Assembly: GCA_038503035.1 (NCBI GenBank)
Contig: JAVSML010024329.1
Span: forward strand, 62,001 to 126,000
Length of the DNA stretch: 64,000 nt
Direction of reading: 5' to 3'
Source: Crocodylus rhombifer
Taxonomy: Eukaryota; Chordata; Crocodylia; Crocodylidae
Every line of letters begins with the position of its first letter. Within the stretch, counting starts at the first letter, position 1. Shown here one piece after another: positions 47,876-59,640 of this stretch. The notes below the pieces were generated by a model, which ran no database searches, was not told the origin of the DNA, and was given only the letters and a program-made list of their open reading frames with translations. A program made the translations under genes and the position numbers.

Positions 47876-48640
47876 GACAGACCAGGGCCATCCAGCTTTG
47901 GCATGGCTGGGGACCACATGTGGTGCTGGCGGGTAGAGCCTGAGCAGGCTGAACATTGTGGCAGTGACCTCCTCCTCCCAACAATCCCCTCTGCCACATG
48001 GGCTATGCTGACAGACCACATCCCCATTGCACGGGTTACTCAGGTGGCATGCAGACCCCCACCACGTGGCCTGTGCAGGCAGCGTGCAGATTCCTGGGCC
48101 CTCCCATACTGTGCAGCAGTCCAAGAGGCAGCTGCCAGGGTCCATAGGCTGCATGTTAACCATTCACAGGGCTAGTCAGACAGCCCTCACACAGACCATT
48201 TGTCTCTTGCCCATTGTTATTTTAGGAAAGTTGATTTACATGGTTGAATGCAGCTATAAAAAGAAAGCTGATAAAATTCCCATAGGCAAATCCTAGATGC
48301 AACAAACATGCAGGTTTTTTAATGTTTGGAAGTGACATGAGGAAAAATTATCTTTCAAGGCTGCGCCATTTCCCCTCGATCCTCTCCAGCCAAAATCCCG
48401 ATGGCCTTTATATTAGCAAATGGGAAGAAGACAGGGGTTTGTATTTGATACGCACAAGCCCAAAAAGACCCCCACATAGATTACCGATTTTATCCACTTC
48501 AGTGCTCTTTATAGGCAGAGAAGTGTAGAAGGATGTGGTGTAGAACAGGTTCGTATCTATGAAGATTACTTCTCCTCCCAGGCTGAATGCAGGGTTGCTG
48601 TCATACGCCAAAAAAAAATCATTCCGTCTCTCAAGCATTC
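47876..48640. other. GC-rich patch and spacer, nothing recognised
   Basis: 47880-48190 is GC-rich with overlapping frames on both strands, probably an unidentified repeat. The remainder is ordinary. Confidence 0.35.
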
Positions 48641-48648
48641 TTTTAAAA

Positions 48649-48997
48649 CAGGGCTGGCAACTGGCAGCCCCTGAGCTCCCACCTGGCTGTCACTCCTCTT
48701 ATCGCTTCACTTGCAGCAGCAGCTGGGGTTTCTGGGTTCTCCATCCCTTCTCCACCCAGGAGGAAGCACAGAGCAGTCCACAGTGCTGAGGGAGCCCACC
48801 CCATAGTAAGCTGAGGGTGGGATGGGGAGCTACAGAGGGAGGCCACCCATGTGTTTCGTACAGCACCGGGGGATGAGGGGAGGAGGGTCGCCCACGTGGC
48901 ATGCAGCCTGGGGACCTGTGGCTTCCACTGGTGTGGCCATCACTGATGCTGTCTACACAGTGCGGGGCCCCCAGCTACTTAGAAGTAAACAGCCAAG
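48649..48997. mobile_element. hAT-like miniature element with perfect TTTTAAAA duplication
   Basis: It begins CAGGGCTGGCAACTGGCAGC and ends as the reverse complement of CTTGGCTGTTTACTTCTA. TTTTAAAA flanks both sides exactly (48641-48648 and 48998-49005). The termini are only partly alike, so the right end has diverged. It is GC-rich and non-coding; its frames are chance. Confidence 0.65.
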
Positions 48998-49005
48998 TTT
49001 TAAAA

Positions 49006-49802
49006 CACTCCTTTTTAAAAAGTCCTGAACATCCAAGTAGGAGAGCTACAAGGTCAACTCAGTTGGCATATGTTTTAAGGAGGCCTTTAATGTTTTTGTT
49101 TTTCATTTTCAGTAATGAACAAAATTGAAGGATAGAATAAAAGATATTACTTACAAAAGTCCTTGCCTCTTTCGTATTTCCTGGACTACCATCACTACAA
49201 CATGACTCCTAAATGCTCCTAAAATATTAAATAACCTCAAATAGTTTTCCATATGAAATGGATGCTGATATGAACCCATTTATATGGTATTTCACCATGT
49301 AGTATTTGTTTAATACACCTACCATCATAACGGACTAGATGAAAAAAAACAAATAAACAGGTTTTCTTTTATAGACAAAATTACCAGTAGCTTTATGTCC
49401 TGATAGCTGTTAAGTAATATGAGAGTTGTTATTTATCCTAGGGCTGGAGCCTATTAAAAGAAAAAAAAAATCTCAAAAGCGTCCACCAGCAAGGGACACT
49501 ATTACCCTCTCAGCAGGAGAGAAAGGTCTACAAAGCCAATTAGGCAACTTTATAACCAAAGACATTGATATTAAGACCTTCCCTACATGCAGTTTTTTTA
49601 ACTAAAGGTATCTATTTTTGTTAGGGTTATGTTTTAACCAAAATAATTACACCAGAATACTCCCAATGCAGATGCAATGATACTAGTCAAAAAGTTCCTT
49701 TATATCAGTATTTTCTTTTCTATACAGTAATAAGCCATGAAGTTATAAACACTTTAATAAGTGTATCAACAGCTGTGGGATTTGCGTTGCTGTAAAAGTA
49801 TA
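49006..49802. other. Spacer, nothing recognised
   Basis: AT-rich, no coding frame or repeat. Confidence 0.5.
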
Positions 49803-51330
49803 GTTTCATAGATTCATAAATTGTAGGGTCAGAAGAGACCACAAAGGATCATCATGTCCAACCCTCGGCCCCTGGCAGGAAAGAGGACTGAGGTCAGATA
49901 ACCCCAGCCAGGTGAGCCTCCTCTTGAAGACCTCCAAATTAGGTGATAGCACCACCTCTCTTGGCAGCCCATTCCAGATCCTGGCCACCCTTACTGTAAA
50001 TGTTTCTTCCTAATGTGTAACCTAACTCAGCTCTCCACTAGTTTGCATCCATTATTCCTAGTTACTCCTGGGGGTGCTCAGGTAAATAGTGCATCTCCAA
50101 TTCCCTGTTGTCCTCCCTTGATAAACTTATATGCAGCTACTAGGTCTCCCCTCAGACATCTCTTGTGAAGGCTGAAGAGTTCCAGATCCCTCAACCTGCA
50201 AGAACCAAGGGTCTTTCATGGAGGCCACTAATCATGTGTGTGGCCCTCCTCTGGACCCTCTCCAGATTCTCCAAAACTGGACACAGTACTCCAACTGCAG
50301 CCTGACCAATGCCGCATAGAGGGGAAGTATCACCTCCCTCGATCTGTTGGTCATGCATCTGCTAATGCACGACAAGGTGCGATTGGCCTTGTTGATGGCA
50401 TCATTACACTGCCAGGTCATGTTCATCTTGGAATCAACTATGACTCCAAGATCCCTCTCAGACGCTGAACTGCTGAGGAGGTCATCCCCCAGCCTATAGG
50501 TGTGCTGGGGATTCCTCCTCCCAAGGTGGAGTACCTTGCATTTATCTTTGTTGAATTGCATCCTATTTTGTTCTGCCCATTGATCCAACCTGTCCAGATT
50601 GGCCTGTATCTGCTCCCTGCTCTCCAGTGTGTTAACTTTGCCCCATAACTTGGTATCATCTGCGAACCTGGAGAGGGTGCTTTCCACACCTTCATCCAAA
50701 TCTCTGATGAAGATATTAAATAACACCCGTCCAAGGACTGAACCCTGCGGGACCACACTGCCTGCCTCCTTCCAGGCCGAAAATGACCCCCCCACCACCA
50801 GTTTCTGGTTGCAGTCCCTAAGCCAGTTGGCTACCCATCTGACTGTGAGAGTCCACCCAGCAGCCTGCTAGCTTCCCTATGAGAACAGGTTGCAAAACTG
50901 TGTCAAAGGCCTTCTTAAAGTCCAAGTAGGTGACATCAGCCTCACCTCCTCTATCAAGGCAGTGTGTGACCTGGTCAGAAAAGGCTATAAGGTTTGTCAG
51001 GCAGGATCTACCTGCGACGAGCCTGTGCTTGTTTCCATTCAGTGTTGTTTCCCCTGCTGGGCCTTCACAAATGTGCTCTTTAATGATTTTTTCCAGTATT
51101 TTCCCAAGGATAGAGGTAAGACTGACTGGCCTAAAGTTACCTGGCTCATCCCTTCTCCCCTTCTTAAAAATGAGCACCACATTGGCCCTTTTCCAATCCT
51201 TAGGGACCTGGCCGGAGCAGCATGAGTTCTCAAACAGCCATGCCAGAGGCTCAGCTATGACTCTGGCCAATTCCTTCAGCACCCATGAATGGAGGTCATC
51301 CAGGCTGTCTGACCTGTACCCAAGTTGAAG
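49803..51330 (-). mobile_element. CR1 LINE, best-preserved copy (RT and 3' UTR)
   Basis: The minus strand carries two long frames, 51282-50818 and 50798-50232, separated by a single short break. The first gives KDWKRANVVLIFKKGRRDEPGNFRPVSLT, SCLTNLIAFSDQVT and motif A YLDFKKAFDTV, all normal. The second gives motif B VVPQGSVLG, an intact motif C RFADDTKLWG and LHLGRRNPQHTYRLG. The last block reads YCVQFW. All three catalytic aspartates are present. It is 5' truncated and ends with the 'tttcatagattcataaattg' tail. It is the youngest-looking CR1 here. Confidence 0.92.
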
Positions 51331-52034
51331 TGGTACAGCTCTTGTGTCTAGGTAAGGAAAGAAACTTTACCTAAGCAACTGGGAAAAGCTGAGAGAGGGT
51401 CACTTGATTTGCATGAACCTTCTCAAAGAAAGGAAGTACCTACCAGTTTGGACTATAGTTCAAGGAAGTACGTAAGTGCATTAAACTCCATTGAAATCAA
51501 ACTGTTGCTTAAATAAATGTTTATATATTAGCACACATTTTAAGCACCGTGTTTCAGCATGGAGATGCTCTCATAAATTATGATCTAAGATAGGATATGA
51601 GGGCCTCATTCTATGCCGATCGCCAAAGCTATATCTGTCAGTAATTGGAAATGAATATTTTTTCCACATAGCGGTTCAACATTCAACATTCTTCCAGTTT
51701 GCACTGCTGCTTTATATTTCCAAAATTGGGTGGTCTCATTTGGCAGAGCTCCAGTATTAAAAAAGTTCTTTTGAATAACAACCTTCAGGAAGAAAGACCT
51801 TTGTGCTATACATACATGTATGGCTTGTAAAAGTAGCTTCCCAGCAACAGCAGCAATAGTAAGTAACTGGAATAGTTCTATTTTGGAAGCTGGTAACAAA
51901 TACAAAGGGCTCCTTTGCTCTGAAAGTGGAAAATATTCCACTCAGAGTTAACCAAAAACAGAATAACTGGTGAACTACCTTCAAATAATCTAACACAACA
52001 CATGAGTCTTCTAGGAACCTAGACTTCCTGGTAT
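51331..52034. other. Spacer, nothing recognised
   Basis: AT-rich DNA up to the hAT target site. The overlapping minus-strand frames at 51606-51996 lack any recognised domain. Confidence 0.45.
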
Positions 52035-52384
52035 CTAACTACCAAGGATCCTAGAAATCAGTTTGCTATGGAAAAAATATGAAAAAATGCCAAATTTCCA
52101 GTTTTACAGAAAATCTTGAGTTTTTACATTTTGTGAAAAAATTAAAACATGCATTAACTATTAACTAAATTTTACTGAAAGTACCAGTGTCACTTATTCA
52201 CTGTGCGCAACCTCCCCCTCTTGTGGCTGATTTTTCCATGCATTTTAAATTACATAGCTAAACACACTCCAATAAACTGCTTCCAGTGTATAGAGGTTAC
52301 TCAATGGCATATAAGGGTTTATTTTTTAATCCATCTCAAATTTTACTTTGGCCTCCAGACATGATTAAAGTTATGAAAAGATAC

Positions 52385-53135
52385 TGAAAACTTTAAAAAA
52401 TCACCCCTAAAGACCATGTCACTGAGTTTGGCAAGGACAAATTTCACATTGATGGTAATGTGCTGTTCTATACTACATGCAGTGAGGCTGTAGATTACAT
52501 TTGAAGGCAAACTATTGTAGAGCACAAGGAAAGTGCTAAACACCAACTGAATGAAAAGAAATGAAAACAAGAGGCTGAAGCAGCACAGCCATCAACAACA
52601 GTAAAGAAACAATGCACTGTGACTGGATCCTTCCAGTGTTTTACAACTGCCAAAGAACAGCGTGAAGCTGTCACTTCCGGTTTTGTTTGAAGGTGTGTAA
52701 AAGCAAACATTTCTCAGCATAAAATGATTTGCCTGTTGTCAAATGATTTATCTGTTTCTTGTTTTTTTGAGCAAGCAAGTTAAAAGGGGCTGTGCCTTTC
52801 CCAAGTCAGATCAATTGTATTCCCATTACTTACCAATTCTTTTGAAGAGGAAAAATGGTGCCTTCTCAATGACCTGAAAGGAAACTCCATTGCTGTGATC
52901 ACAAATAAAACAACTGACATCCAAAATAGACCAGTTTTCAACATTTTAGTTCAGGTGCTCAGAGTAGATCCTCCTAAGCATGCTGACATTGCCACACCAC
53001 AGCTTGTACAAACAGCGAACCTTGGAAAATTTAATCACGCCACCGTTTCACAGACCTGGATTTCTTGTACGGTGGAGTTCAGCGTCCCACTTGATCAAAT
53101 ATTAGCATTTGTAACAGACAGTGTGAGCTACATGG
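52385..53135 (+). pseudogene. hAT transposase relic, N-terminal half (BED-like finger, first catalytic block)
   Basis: The conceptual frame beginning near 52385 reads HVTEFGKDKF (52415 on), then LFYTTCSEAVDYI and VEHKESAKHQ. This is a BED-type zinc finger whose first Cys is now Tyr, with the second Cys and both His kept. KKQCTVTGSFQC, FV-stop-RCVKANI and, in another frame near 52780, VKRGCAFPKSDQL follow in order. The same order and wording (VTEFG, IPKSDQL) is found in CGGBP1, a host protein regarded as derived from a hAT transposase. 52895-53135 then gives VITNKTTDIQNRPVFNILVQ (the DxTTD-like catalytic block, first acid replaced) and LAFVTDSVSYM (second acid). Stops and frameshifts abolish translation. 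Confidence 0.82.
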
Positions 53136-54603
53136 TGTAGCAGGCTTACCTTTCAGAGCGTGGGTTGAGGCCCAGGCTTGAGTTCCTGCTGTTTTGATTG
53201 GTGGAGCTCATCCACCAATCAGGAGGCAGCAAAGGAAATAAAGTCACAACCCTTTCCTGAGGCGAGGGAGAGAAGAGCTCCCCCAGACCTGATTGAAGGC
53301 TGCAAACTGTCAGGTCCAGAAGACTTCAGGGTCAGGGCCCTGGAGCGTATAAAAGGAGCTGCGTGCCCAGCACAAGAGAGATGCATCAGGGACAGAGAAG
53401 AGAGAAGAGGGGGGCTTAGAAGAGCTGAGGAGAGCTGCTCAGCAGGGCAAAGCAGTAGCCCAGGAAGAGCCCCTGAAGACTTCAATCAGCAGGGAGCGGT
53501 GGACGGCTCCAGCAGTCAGGCTCTCGGTATGCACCACGGCACACAGCATCCAGACCCTGGGAGCTGCGTGAGGTGGCTCGGGTCTGCAACCTCTGGCATG
53601 CAGCCAGAGATACGGTGCACGGAGCAGGATCTTTGGAGCTCCTTGGGTGGCTCAGGTCCACAACCCCTAGCACGAGGCTGGGAGCTTGGTGGAGGAGGTG
53701 CATCACGGTGGGTGAGAGACCCTGGGAGCTGTCCAAGATGGCCCCAGGACACCAGCTCAGTGCAGACGACACTGCCCAGAGGGTCCAGGAGCAGACCAAG
53801 CCCCAGTGCTGCACAAGGCTGTCCAGGCCTCCAACCCCTAGCACAAGGCAAAACACCCACTACACACAGCGGTGCATGTGGCCCTAAGCCAGGCCAGTGG
53901 CAGCGGAGTTAGGCAGCAGGAAAGCCCAGCAGGGAACAGACCTCCATCTAGAGGATGGGAGGCAACCCTCCGGGGCTGCGGAGTAGTAAGTTACCCTGGA
54001 GAGAGGGTCCCAAAAGGGGATGGACCCCCCAGGGTTGCAAAGGGGCACCATGTGGGCCACTCCTGGGTGACAGCGGGGGGAGCTTAGGAGTCTTTGGGGT
54101 CTCCCTCTCCTTTTCTTTCCCCCCATCTCCTTTCCTGTAGTGGTACCTTAGGAATGGGGCCCCTGCTCTGGAGGGCACCCAGGTAGTCTAAGGATTGCTG
54201 GTTATATTTATAGACTGTGCCTTATAATTTATGTAAGTTGAAGCAATAGTTTATATATTAATAAAATTATAAGGTTGCCTAATCAATATCCTTTGGTCTG
54301 TGTTGTTCTATCGTTCATCTGTATTTCTAAATAATAATTGGTTGTGTGTGTGTGTATATATATATATGGTATAGGGTTTATTGTTTTATAAATTTATATC
54401 TATATATAATTTATGTCCTTACCCTTTAATGGTTTTGTTGTAATAATAAATTTGTATATAGTTAAGTAATTGATTTACTGGGCCTGACTCTATAGGGGAT
54501 GGAGGTGGCCTCTGGGCTGTTGTATTCCTCTGCAGCACACTGCTGTGCCAATAATTCCCTCAGTTGGAGAGGGGAGTACAAACCCGTGTACACCCAGGCT
54601 ACA
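53136..54603 (+). mobile_element. Solo LTR inserted in the hAT transposase, 4-bp duplication
   Basis: The block starts TGTAGCAGG and ends GGCTACA, so its six outer bases are inverted copies. ATGG (53132-53135) and ATAG (54604-54607) are the probable 4-bp duplication with one mutation. Removing the LTR and one copy restores the transposase codons ...YM-V-KAW. A TATAAAA box lies at 53348-53354 and AATAAA at 54260-54265, giving plus orientation. The GC-rich interior has chance frames (53178-53912) and no viral gene. A 4-bp duplication is usual for gammaretrovirus-like and some gypsy-like LTRs, so class is an inference. Confidence 0.78.
54342..54368. repeat. (GT)n(AT)n microsatellite
   Basis: Seven GT units pass into AT units within the U5 side of the solo LTR. 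Confidence 0.9.
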
Positions 54604-54607
54604 ATAG

Positions 54608-55738
54608 TAAAGGCTTGGAATGATGTGCTTTTCAATCTGTTGTCAAATGGTGTACATAATCATTGCTATGCACATATAGTCACTCTGGCAGGAAATACTT
54701 GGTGAGATACCTTTAAGCAAGTAGATTAATTTGTCGCTTTGATGAAGTCACTTTTAGTAAAAAGCTCCAGCTTGTTGTACACCATTCTTGAGAACTGAGT
54801 GAACAAAGTCCCCTTCTTTGGAGGTGTTTAAAAGGAGATTGGACAAACACCTGGCTGGGGTCATCTGACCCCAGCACTCTTTCCTGCCCAGGACAGGAGT
54901 GTTGGACTTGATGATCTAATAGGTCCCTTCCAACCCTAACAACTATGAAACTATGAAAGTGTTGATTCCCCAGTGCTTCCACCTGAACCAGCTGTGACCA
55001 AGTAAAATACATGGTTCAATTCTGTAAAGTACCATACACAGTACTGCCAGTTCTACCATGGGCTCATGGAGCATGAATGAATGGAACATGGGGCTATACC
55101 TGTTTTGCAGGCACTAGCCAGCCTGCTAACAGTAGAAAATGTGCACATTGACCTAAAATACATTGCAGAGAACTGCGGACACCTGGTGACAGTACTGGAT
55201 GTTTTACAGTACCAAAAACACCAAATACACAAAGTGTACAGTGATGTCCTGGATTTAATTTCATGGTTGGAGCACCTTGCATCCTCACCTGACAATGTAA
55301 ATGGATCTGCAGCTGCTCGAAGTGCTGAAAAACTGACACAGCAGAACCTAAAAAAATAAACAACCAGCAATTGATTTTCTCGGTGCTGTTCATGCAATCG
55401 ATCCTAAACAAATAGGTGCTGTTTGTACAGATTATGAAACTGTGAAACCACAATTAAAGCTGTCTGATGAATGAAACATGAAATGACCAGTATATTTAAA
55501 GTTTGCCAAAGATGCATTTGGAGACATTGAGGATCCCATTCACTTCTGGATGGCTGTTGAAGATCATGTTCCCAACCTGGCAAAACACACAATGGTTCTC
55601 CTCCAACTGACTGTAAATTCAGCTGATGTGGAAAGAAGTTTCATCAAACTTTCGGTTCTTTTCTGTGCTCAGCGCCAACATCTGAAAGACAAAAATGTAG
55701 CTGGAATGCTGCAACTCTATTTTAACAACCAGGACTAA
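54608..55738 (+). pseudogene. hAT transposase relic, C-terminal half
   Basis: The reading resumes as KAWNDVLFNLLSNGVHNHCYAHIVTL, where CYAH is the CxxH motif of the hAT insertion-domain region. After the CR1 fragment a frame near 54975 reads PPEPAVTK-stop-NTWFNS, matching the TRWNSW-type block with Trp turned to a stop. FGDIEDPIHFWMAVED follows. 55550-55738 ends with VNSADVERSFIKLSVLFCAQ and MLQLYFNNQD, the C-terminal dimerisation region of hAT transposases. At least two frameshifts and several stops are present. All landmark blocks of the family can still be traced across both halves. Confidence 0.82.
54808..54957 (+). mobile_element. CR1 3' UTR fragment inside the hAT relic
   Basis: 'ttggaggtgtttaaaaggag', 'ggctggggtcatctgacccc' and 'tcccttccaaccctaacaac' are followed by a tandem 'actatgaa' tail. 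It is only the last 150 bp of a CR1 and interrupts the transposase between the CxxH block and the WNTW-like block. Confidence 0.85.
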
Positions 55739-56112
55739 CTCAGAAAGTGAGTAATGTTAATATAAAAGCAATTTTGCTTTATTTTTGTGCACTTAACGTT
55801 TTTTTTTGAAAATATAGAATACAGACATAGAAGTATTTGGTATCTGTAAGAAATACAAAAGGCAATTCTATAAATTTAGTTTTATTGTGATGATCACAAT
55901 GGTAGGCTTCAAACTCGCTTAAAAATGTAAATATATCAATAAAACGTTGTTCAGCTGATACCTATATCTATATAAATATAGATATCTAGATAGTGACATG
56001 GGAAACTAAAGTTCAGTATTTCATTTTAATCACAGAAAAACACAGATTTTTGTTTTTTTAACAGAGAATTTTGAGCTTTTTATCATGGAGAGCTAGGATC
56101 CCTGCTAATTAC

Positions 56113-59100
56113 TTGGGCTCAACCATTCTCCACAACAAACCCACCTCAGTTTTTCTCTGCCAGTTCCAAGACTGTTCCAGCAACATATCTGTGGATGCTT
56201 CTTTGCTACAGAGGAACAGAACTAATCTAGTAACTCTTCTGAATCTAAGCAAAATGGTCTACTCAACCCCAAATGGACTCTTCTGTCATAAGAAAAATTG
56301 CAATAAGAACAGCCCACAAACTATAGTTGAACAGGCAGTATCAGCAGTTCCACAGATGCATTTTTCCTGAAGCTTAGTTTTCCTCTTGTGTATGCCTTTC
56401 ACCCAATGCTAGCTTTAAAAATCAGGGTTTTAAAGAAGGGGTGGAAGGGGGAAGTGCACAGGAGGAAGAACACAAGGGACTGTGTGGATAAAGATGAAGT
56501 CCTGAATGAAAAGTCTAGACAAAGGAAACAAGATTTGTAAAAAGTGGGAAACCTTTCTTTGAGGCCCTATCCCCTCTGCCCTGCACACACATGTGCACAC
56601 CCACATGCGCATAATGGAGTTATATTACGATTTCCCTTTATGGAAGCTACATGAAATGTTTTTCATTTGACAGTCTCTACTTTTCATCCTATTGGCACAG
56701 GCTTGTGTTCTACTCTCCAGAGTGACATTTATTTTTTGGAAACATCCCTATCACAGGGTGGTAATAAATAATAAAGTCTGCTGCAGGAGATCCAGGATTA
56801 AGGACCTGCCAATAATGGAAGTGAGCAAGGATGCAGACATGGGACCCAAATCAAAATCCCAGATCTAAACATCCCTAACTGAAGAGATGACAGGGGCCCA
56901 ATGTGGGGAGACAAGGGTGGGGGAGGGAGTGGCAGGAGAAGGATCTAAACCAAAAACCAGGATTCAAATACTTCAGGGCTTGAGAGAACAGAGAAGCTGA
57001 AATGTGGTTCCAGGCTTGATGACTTGATCTCATCTCTGTGTGTACTTCAACTGGACCCATGACTGCACTCTGTGTACTAAGTGGGAACAGAGCTCTCTTC
57101 CACCGTTCTGCGTCTGCTTTGAGAATAAGAGAATTCATTGTTGCAGTCTCGATCACTAAATATTAAATACAGATTGAGCTAGTAAATTTTCAGGGTCTGA
57201 TTTTGAGCAATATGGGAGGTATCTGAATCCAGCAGTGAGTGAGGCCTGAGGCTCTTGCAGTTAAACCTAAGCTGTACCTCTGCCTAGCATATATTTCCAT
57301 ATTCTGTACAAAACAATTCCTTCTCTACAATCTCCTTCCCTCTGAGGACAGGTTCTGGTAAGCCCCCTCCCCTCGGCCAAGGTTTCAGATTCCTTTATTT
57401 TCTTTCTCCCTGTTGATTTTGTTTGTTTTGGTCCGATTGTTTTGCCTTTTTCTTTGTCTTAGGGGAAGGGAGAGAGAGAGAGAGAGAGAGAGAGAGTGAG
57501 TGAATCAGAGATCAGCTAAGCTGCCATGCTCTTTCCATCACTGGTGAGTGATGGCATGTCTACCCTATCACCAAACTGATTGAAGAGTACAACCGAGAAG
57601 AATGTACCTCATTCACTTCTCTCCATGAATGCTAAAAGTCCACAATTAGGCAACATAGATATTTTGCAGCAGCCCTGGGTATATGCCAATCAATGTGTCT
57701 GAGACACAAAGCCTGAGTACCTCATTGACACTCTAATGTGGCTCCACGGCCTAGTTTCCAGGATTTGGCATGCAGGGAGCAGGAGTGAGTGAGTGTGGCA
57801 TGTTTCTCCCAAACTAAGCATGGGAGAAACAAGCTCAAACAGAGTAAACAAGCTCAAGCTGACTCAAGCAGTGTGGGAAACATCTAGAATTAAAATCAGT
57901 GATTTGGCAGACATCATAAAATTGCTGAGAACCCAAGGCCTCATCTTAATTCCATGTCAGTAGCAGAGGCTCATCCTGTTTCAGATGATATGTGAGAAAG
58001 AAAGAACAAATCTTAAGACCCAAATTCTGCCCAGTTGCACCTGTACAATGCCATTGTTCCTATTTTGGTCTTCATTTGCATATGGGGTCTACCAGGTCCA
58101 AATTCTGCACTCTATCTAGTCTGTTAACCACATGTTGGACTGCTGAAATTCTGAAGATACAAGATGTTCAAAGATTAAAGATAAAATATTCATCTTTAGT
58201 CTTAAAATAAACCCTTTAATACTTAAACTGAGGCATGCATGCGAAGTGGGACTTTTAACACAACTCAAAGCTTCAATATAAGAAGAGCTAAAGTAATTTA
58301 GGGTCATTTTTGTGCTTTTCTCTCCTGTTCTGGTGTCTCAAAAAATACTGGAATTATAGGCATGTACCCTAAATTCCCTATAGTCCACAGTGTTACATGG
58401 AAATTCACTGCACTACCATGCTTACTGATCCCAGCTCCAATCCAACACACTCCTTTTGTCAGAGTTTGTGATGGTGGCCTTCAGAAACAGCCTTAGAGTT
58501 AATTTCCATGGTGCCTGTACCAGAAAAATACAGGGCGTGTAGGCCCCCTTAAAAGGAGCTAGCATGAAAGGGAGGATCTCAATCATTATTTTTGCAAAAC
58601 ATTAAGAGGGTTAAGTTGCAGAACTGGCATTTCCAGTGAATACTTGTAATTAGCTATGTTTCCACTGCTCATCTAACTAAATCTAATTTCTAATAATTCC
58701 CCCACTCTATAACTGTATATAATACAGACTGTAGTGGTTCCTAAGCTGTTTAACAGTGATATAGGACAGTGTTTGCTTGTATCTGGTTGACCAGAGTTTG
58801 GGAAAGAGGTGGCAAATGACATGAGCAGGTAAGTGTACATCAGGATATGTACAGACCTACAACTTGACCCTTTCCAAGAATGTCACTGATTGGGAACTGG
58901 TCCACAACTGTCCCAATTTAGAGGTGTCTGTACATGCACTGCCAAGGGTTCTAGTAGAACAAGTCACCTTTAGGCAACACAATGACATCAAACTGCCACC
59001 ATGCCCAAATCAGCCTGGGATGGCATGAACCTGATCAAGTGCAGGCAATATAGTTTGACACAGTAGAGTGCTGGCAGCATACACGAGTAGCCAGTTGCTA

Positions 59101-59285
59101 TGCAGGAGTTGGGGCAAAGAAAGAAGGTTAAGGAGCAGTGCATGGTGGGATGGATGGAGACCCAACAAGAACTTATGACAAAAAGCTTGGTGTCTGCACA
59201 TAACACCAAGTTGGTTCGAGAAGGTCCATTTCAAAATAATACCCAGTTATCCAGATATACTTTTGAAACACTCCAAGAGATTTAA
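56113..59285. other. Intergenic, nothing recognised
   Basis: Mixed-composition DNA with one (GA)n tract. Short frames only. A possible small element with 'atgtacagac' facing 'gtctgtacat' at 58843-58937 is too weak to call. Confidence 0.45.
57470..57496. repeat. (GA)n microsatellite
   Basis: About thirteen GA units. Confidence 0.95.
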
Positions 59286-59501
59286 CTGTTTGGAACAGTT
59301 CATTTTATATGCAGATTAGGCTCAGAGAAAAGTTGGAATACTCTGTTTACCTCAAAGTTGTTTGGTGATAAGCAGGATGTAGTCAAATCTACTTCTCGTT
59401 ATGGTGTTTCATATTTCACAGAGGAGTAAATGGACGGAGTAACGCTCGTCTGGGCAGATATTTCTTATGTGATAAGATGTCTCTGAGCTCTGTGATGAGC
59501 A

Positions 59502-59640
59502 GGGATCTGGGTTTTCTGTTTCCCATGGAAAAATGGAGAAATCCACGGATTCCATGTTTTTATTGGAGAAAACACAGATTTCTCTTTTTAGCAGAGAAAT
59601 CCGTGGATTCTCCACTTTTTTCAATCTTTCTTCCTCCTTG
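59502..59640. mobile_element. Fragment related to the CGGBP1-like hAT (terminal sequence)
   Basis: It begins CAGGGATCTGGGTTTTCTG, like the inverted right terminus of the 52043-56104 element. 'gagaaaacacagatttctct' with 'tttagcagagaaatc' parallels that element's right subterminal 'cagaaaaacacagatttttg' and 'taacagagaatttt'. It has no partner terminus or duplication, so it is a truncated or rearranged miniature copy. Confidence 0.5.

Larger units (their letters stand above)
52043..56104 (+). mobile_element. hAT transposon relic, complete span, CGGBP1-like transposase
   Basis: The left terminus is CAAGGATCCTAG and the right is CTAGGATCCCTG, an inverted pair differing by one base. The flanks are CTAACTAC (52035-52042) and CTAATTAC (56105-56112), an 8-bp duplication with one mismatch, as hAT transposases make. 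Without the LTR at 53136-54603 and the CR1 fragment at about 54808-54957 the element would be about 2.4 kb, a normal size for an autonomous hAT. The interior encodes a decayed transposase (separate entries). Right subterminal sequence resembles a second fragment at 59502-59640, so the family has more than one copy. Confidence 0.88.

Noticed and set aside
53178..53912. 244-codon frame as a gene
   Set aside because: It lies wholly inside an LTR defined by its tips and duplication, has long overlapping frames on both strands and no recognisable domain.
58843..58937. Tiny inverted-repeat element with 'tgtacagac' ends
   Set aside because: The paired words are only about ten bases and there is no duplication; chance cannot be excluded.
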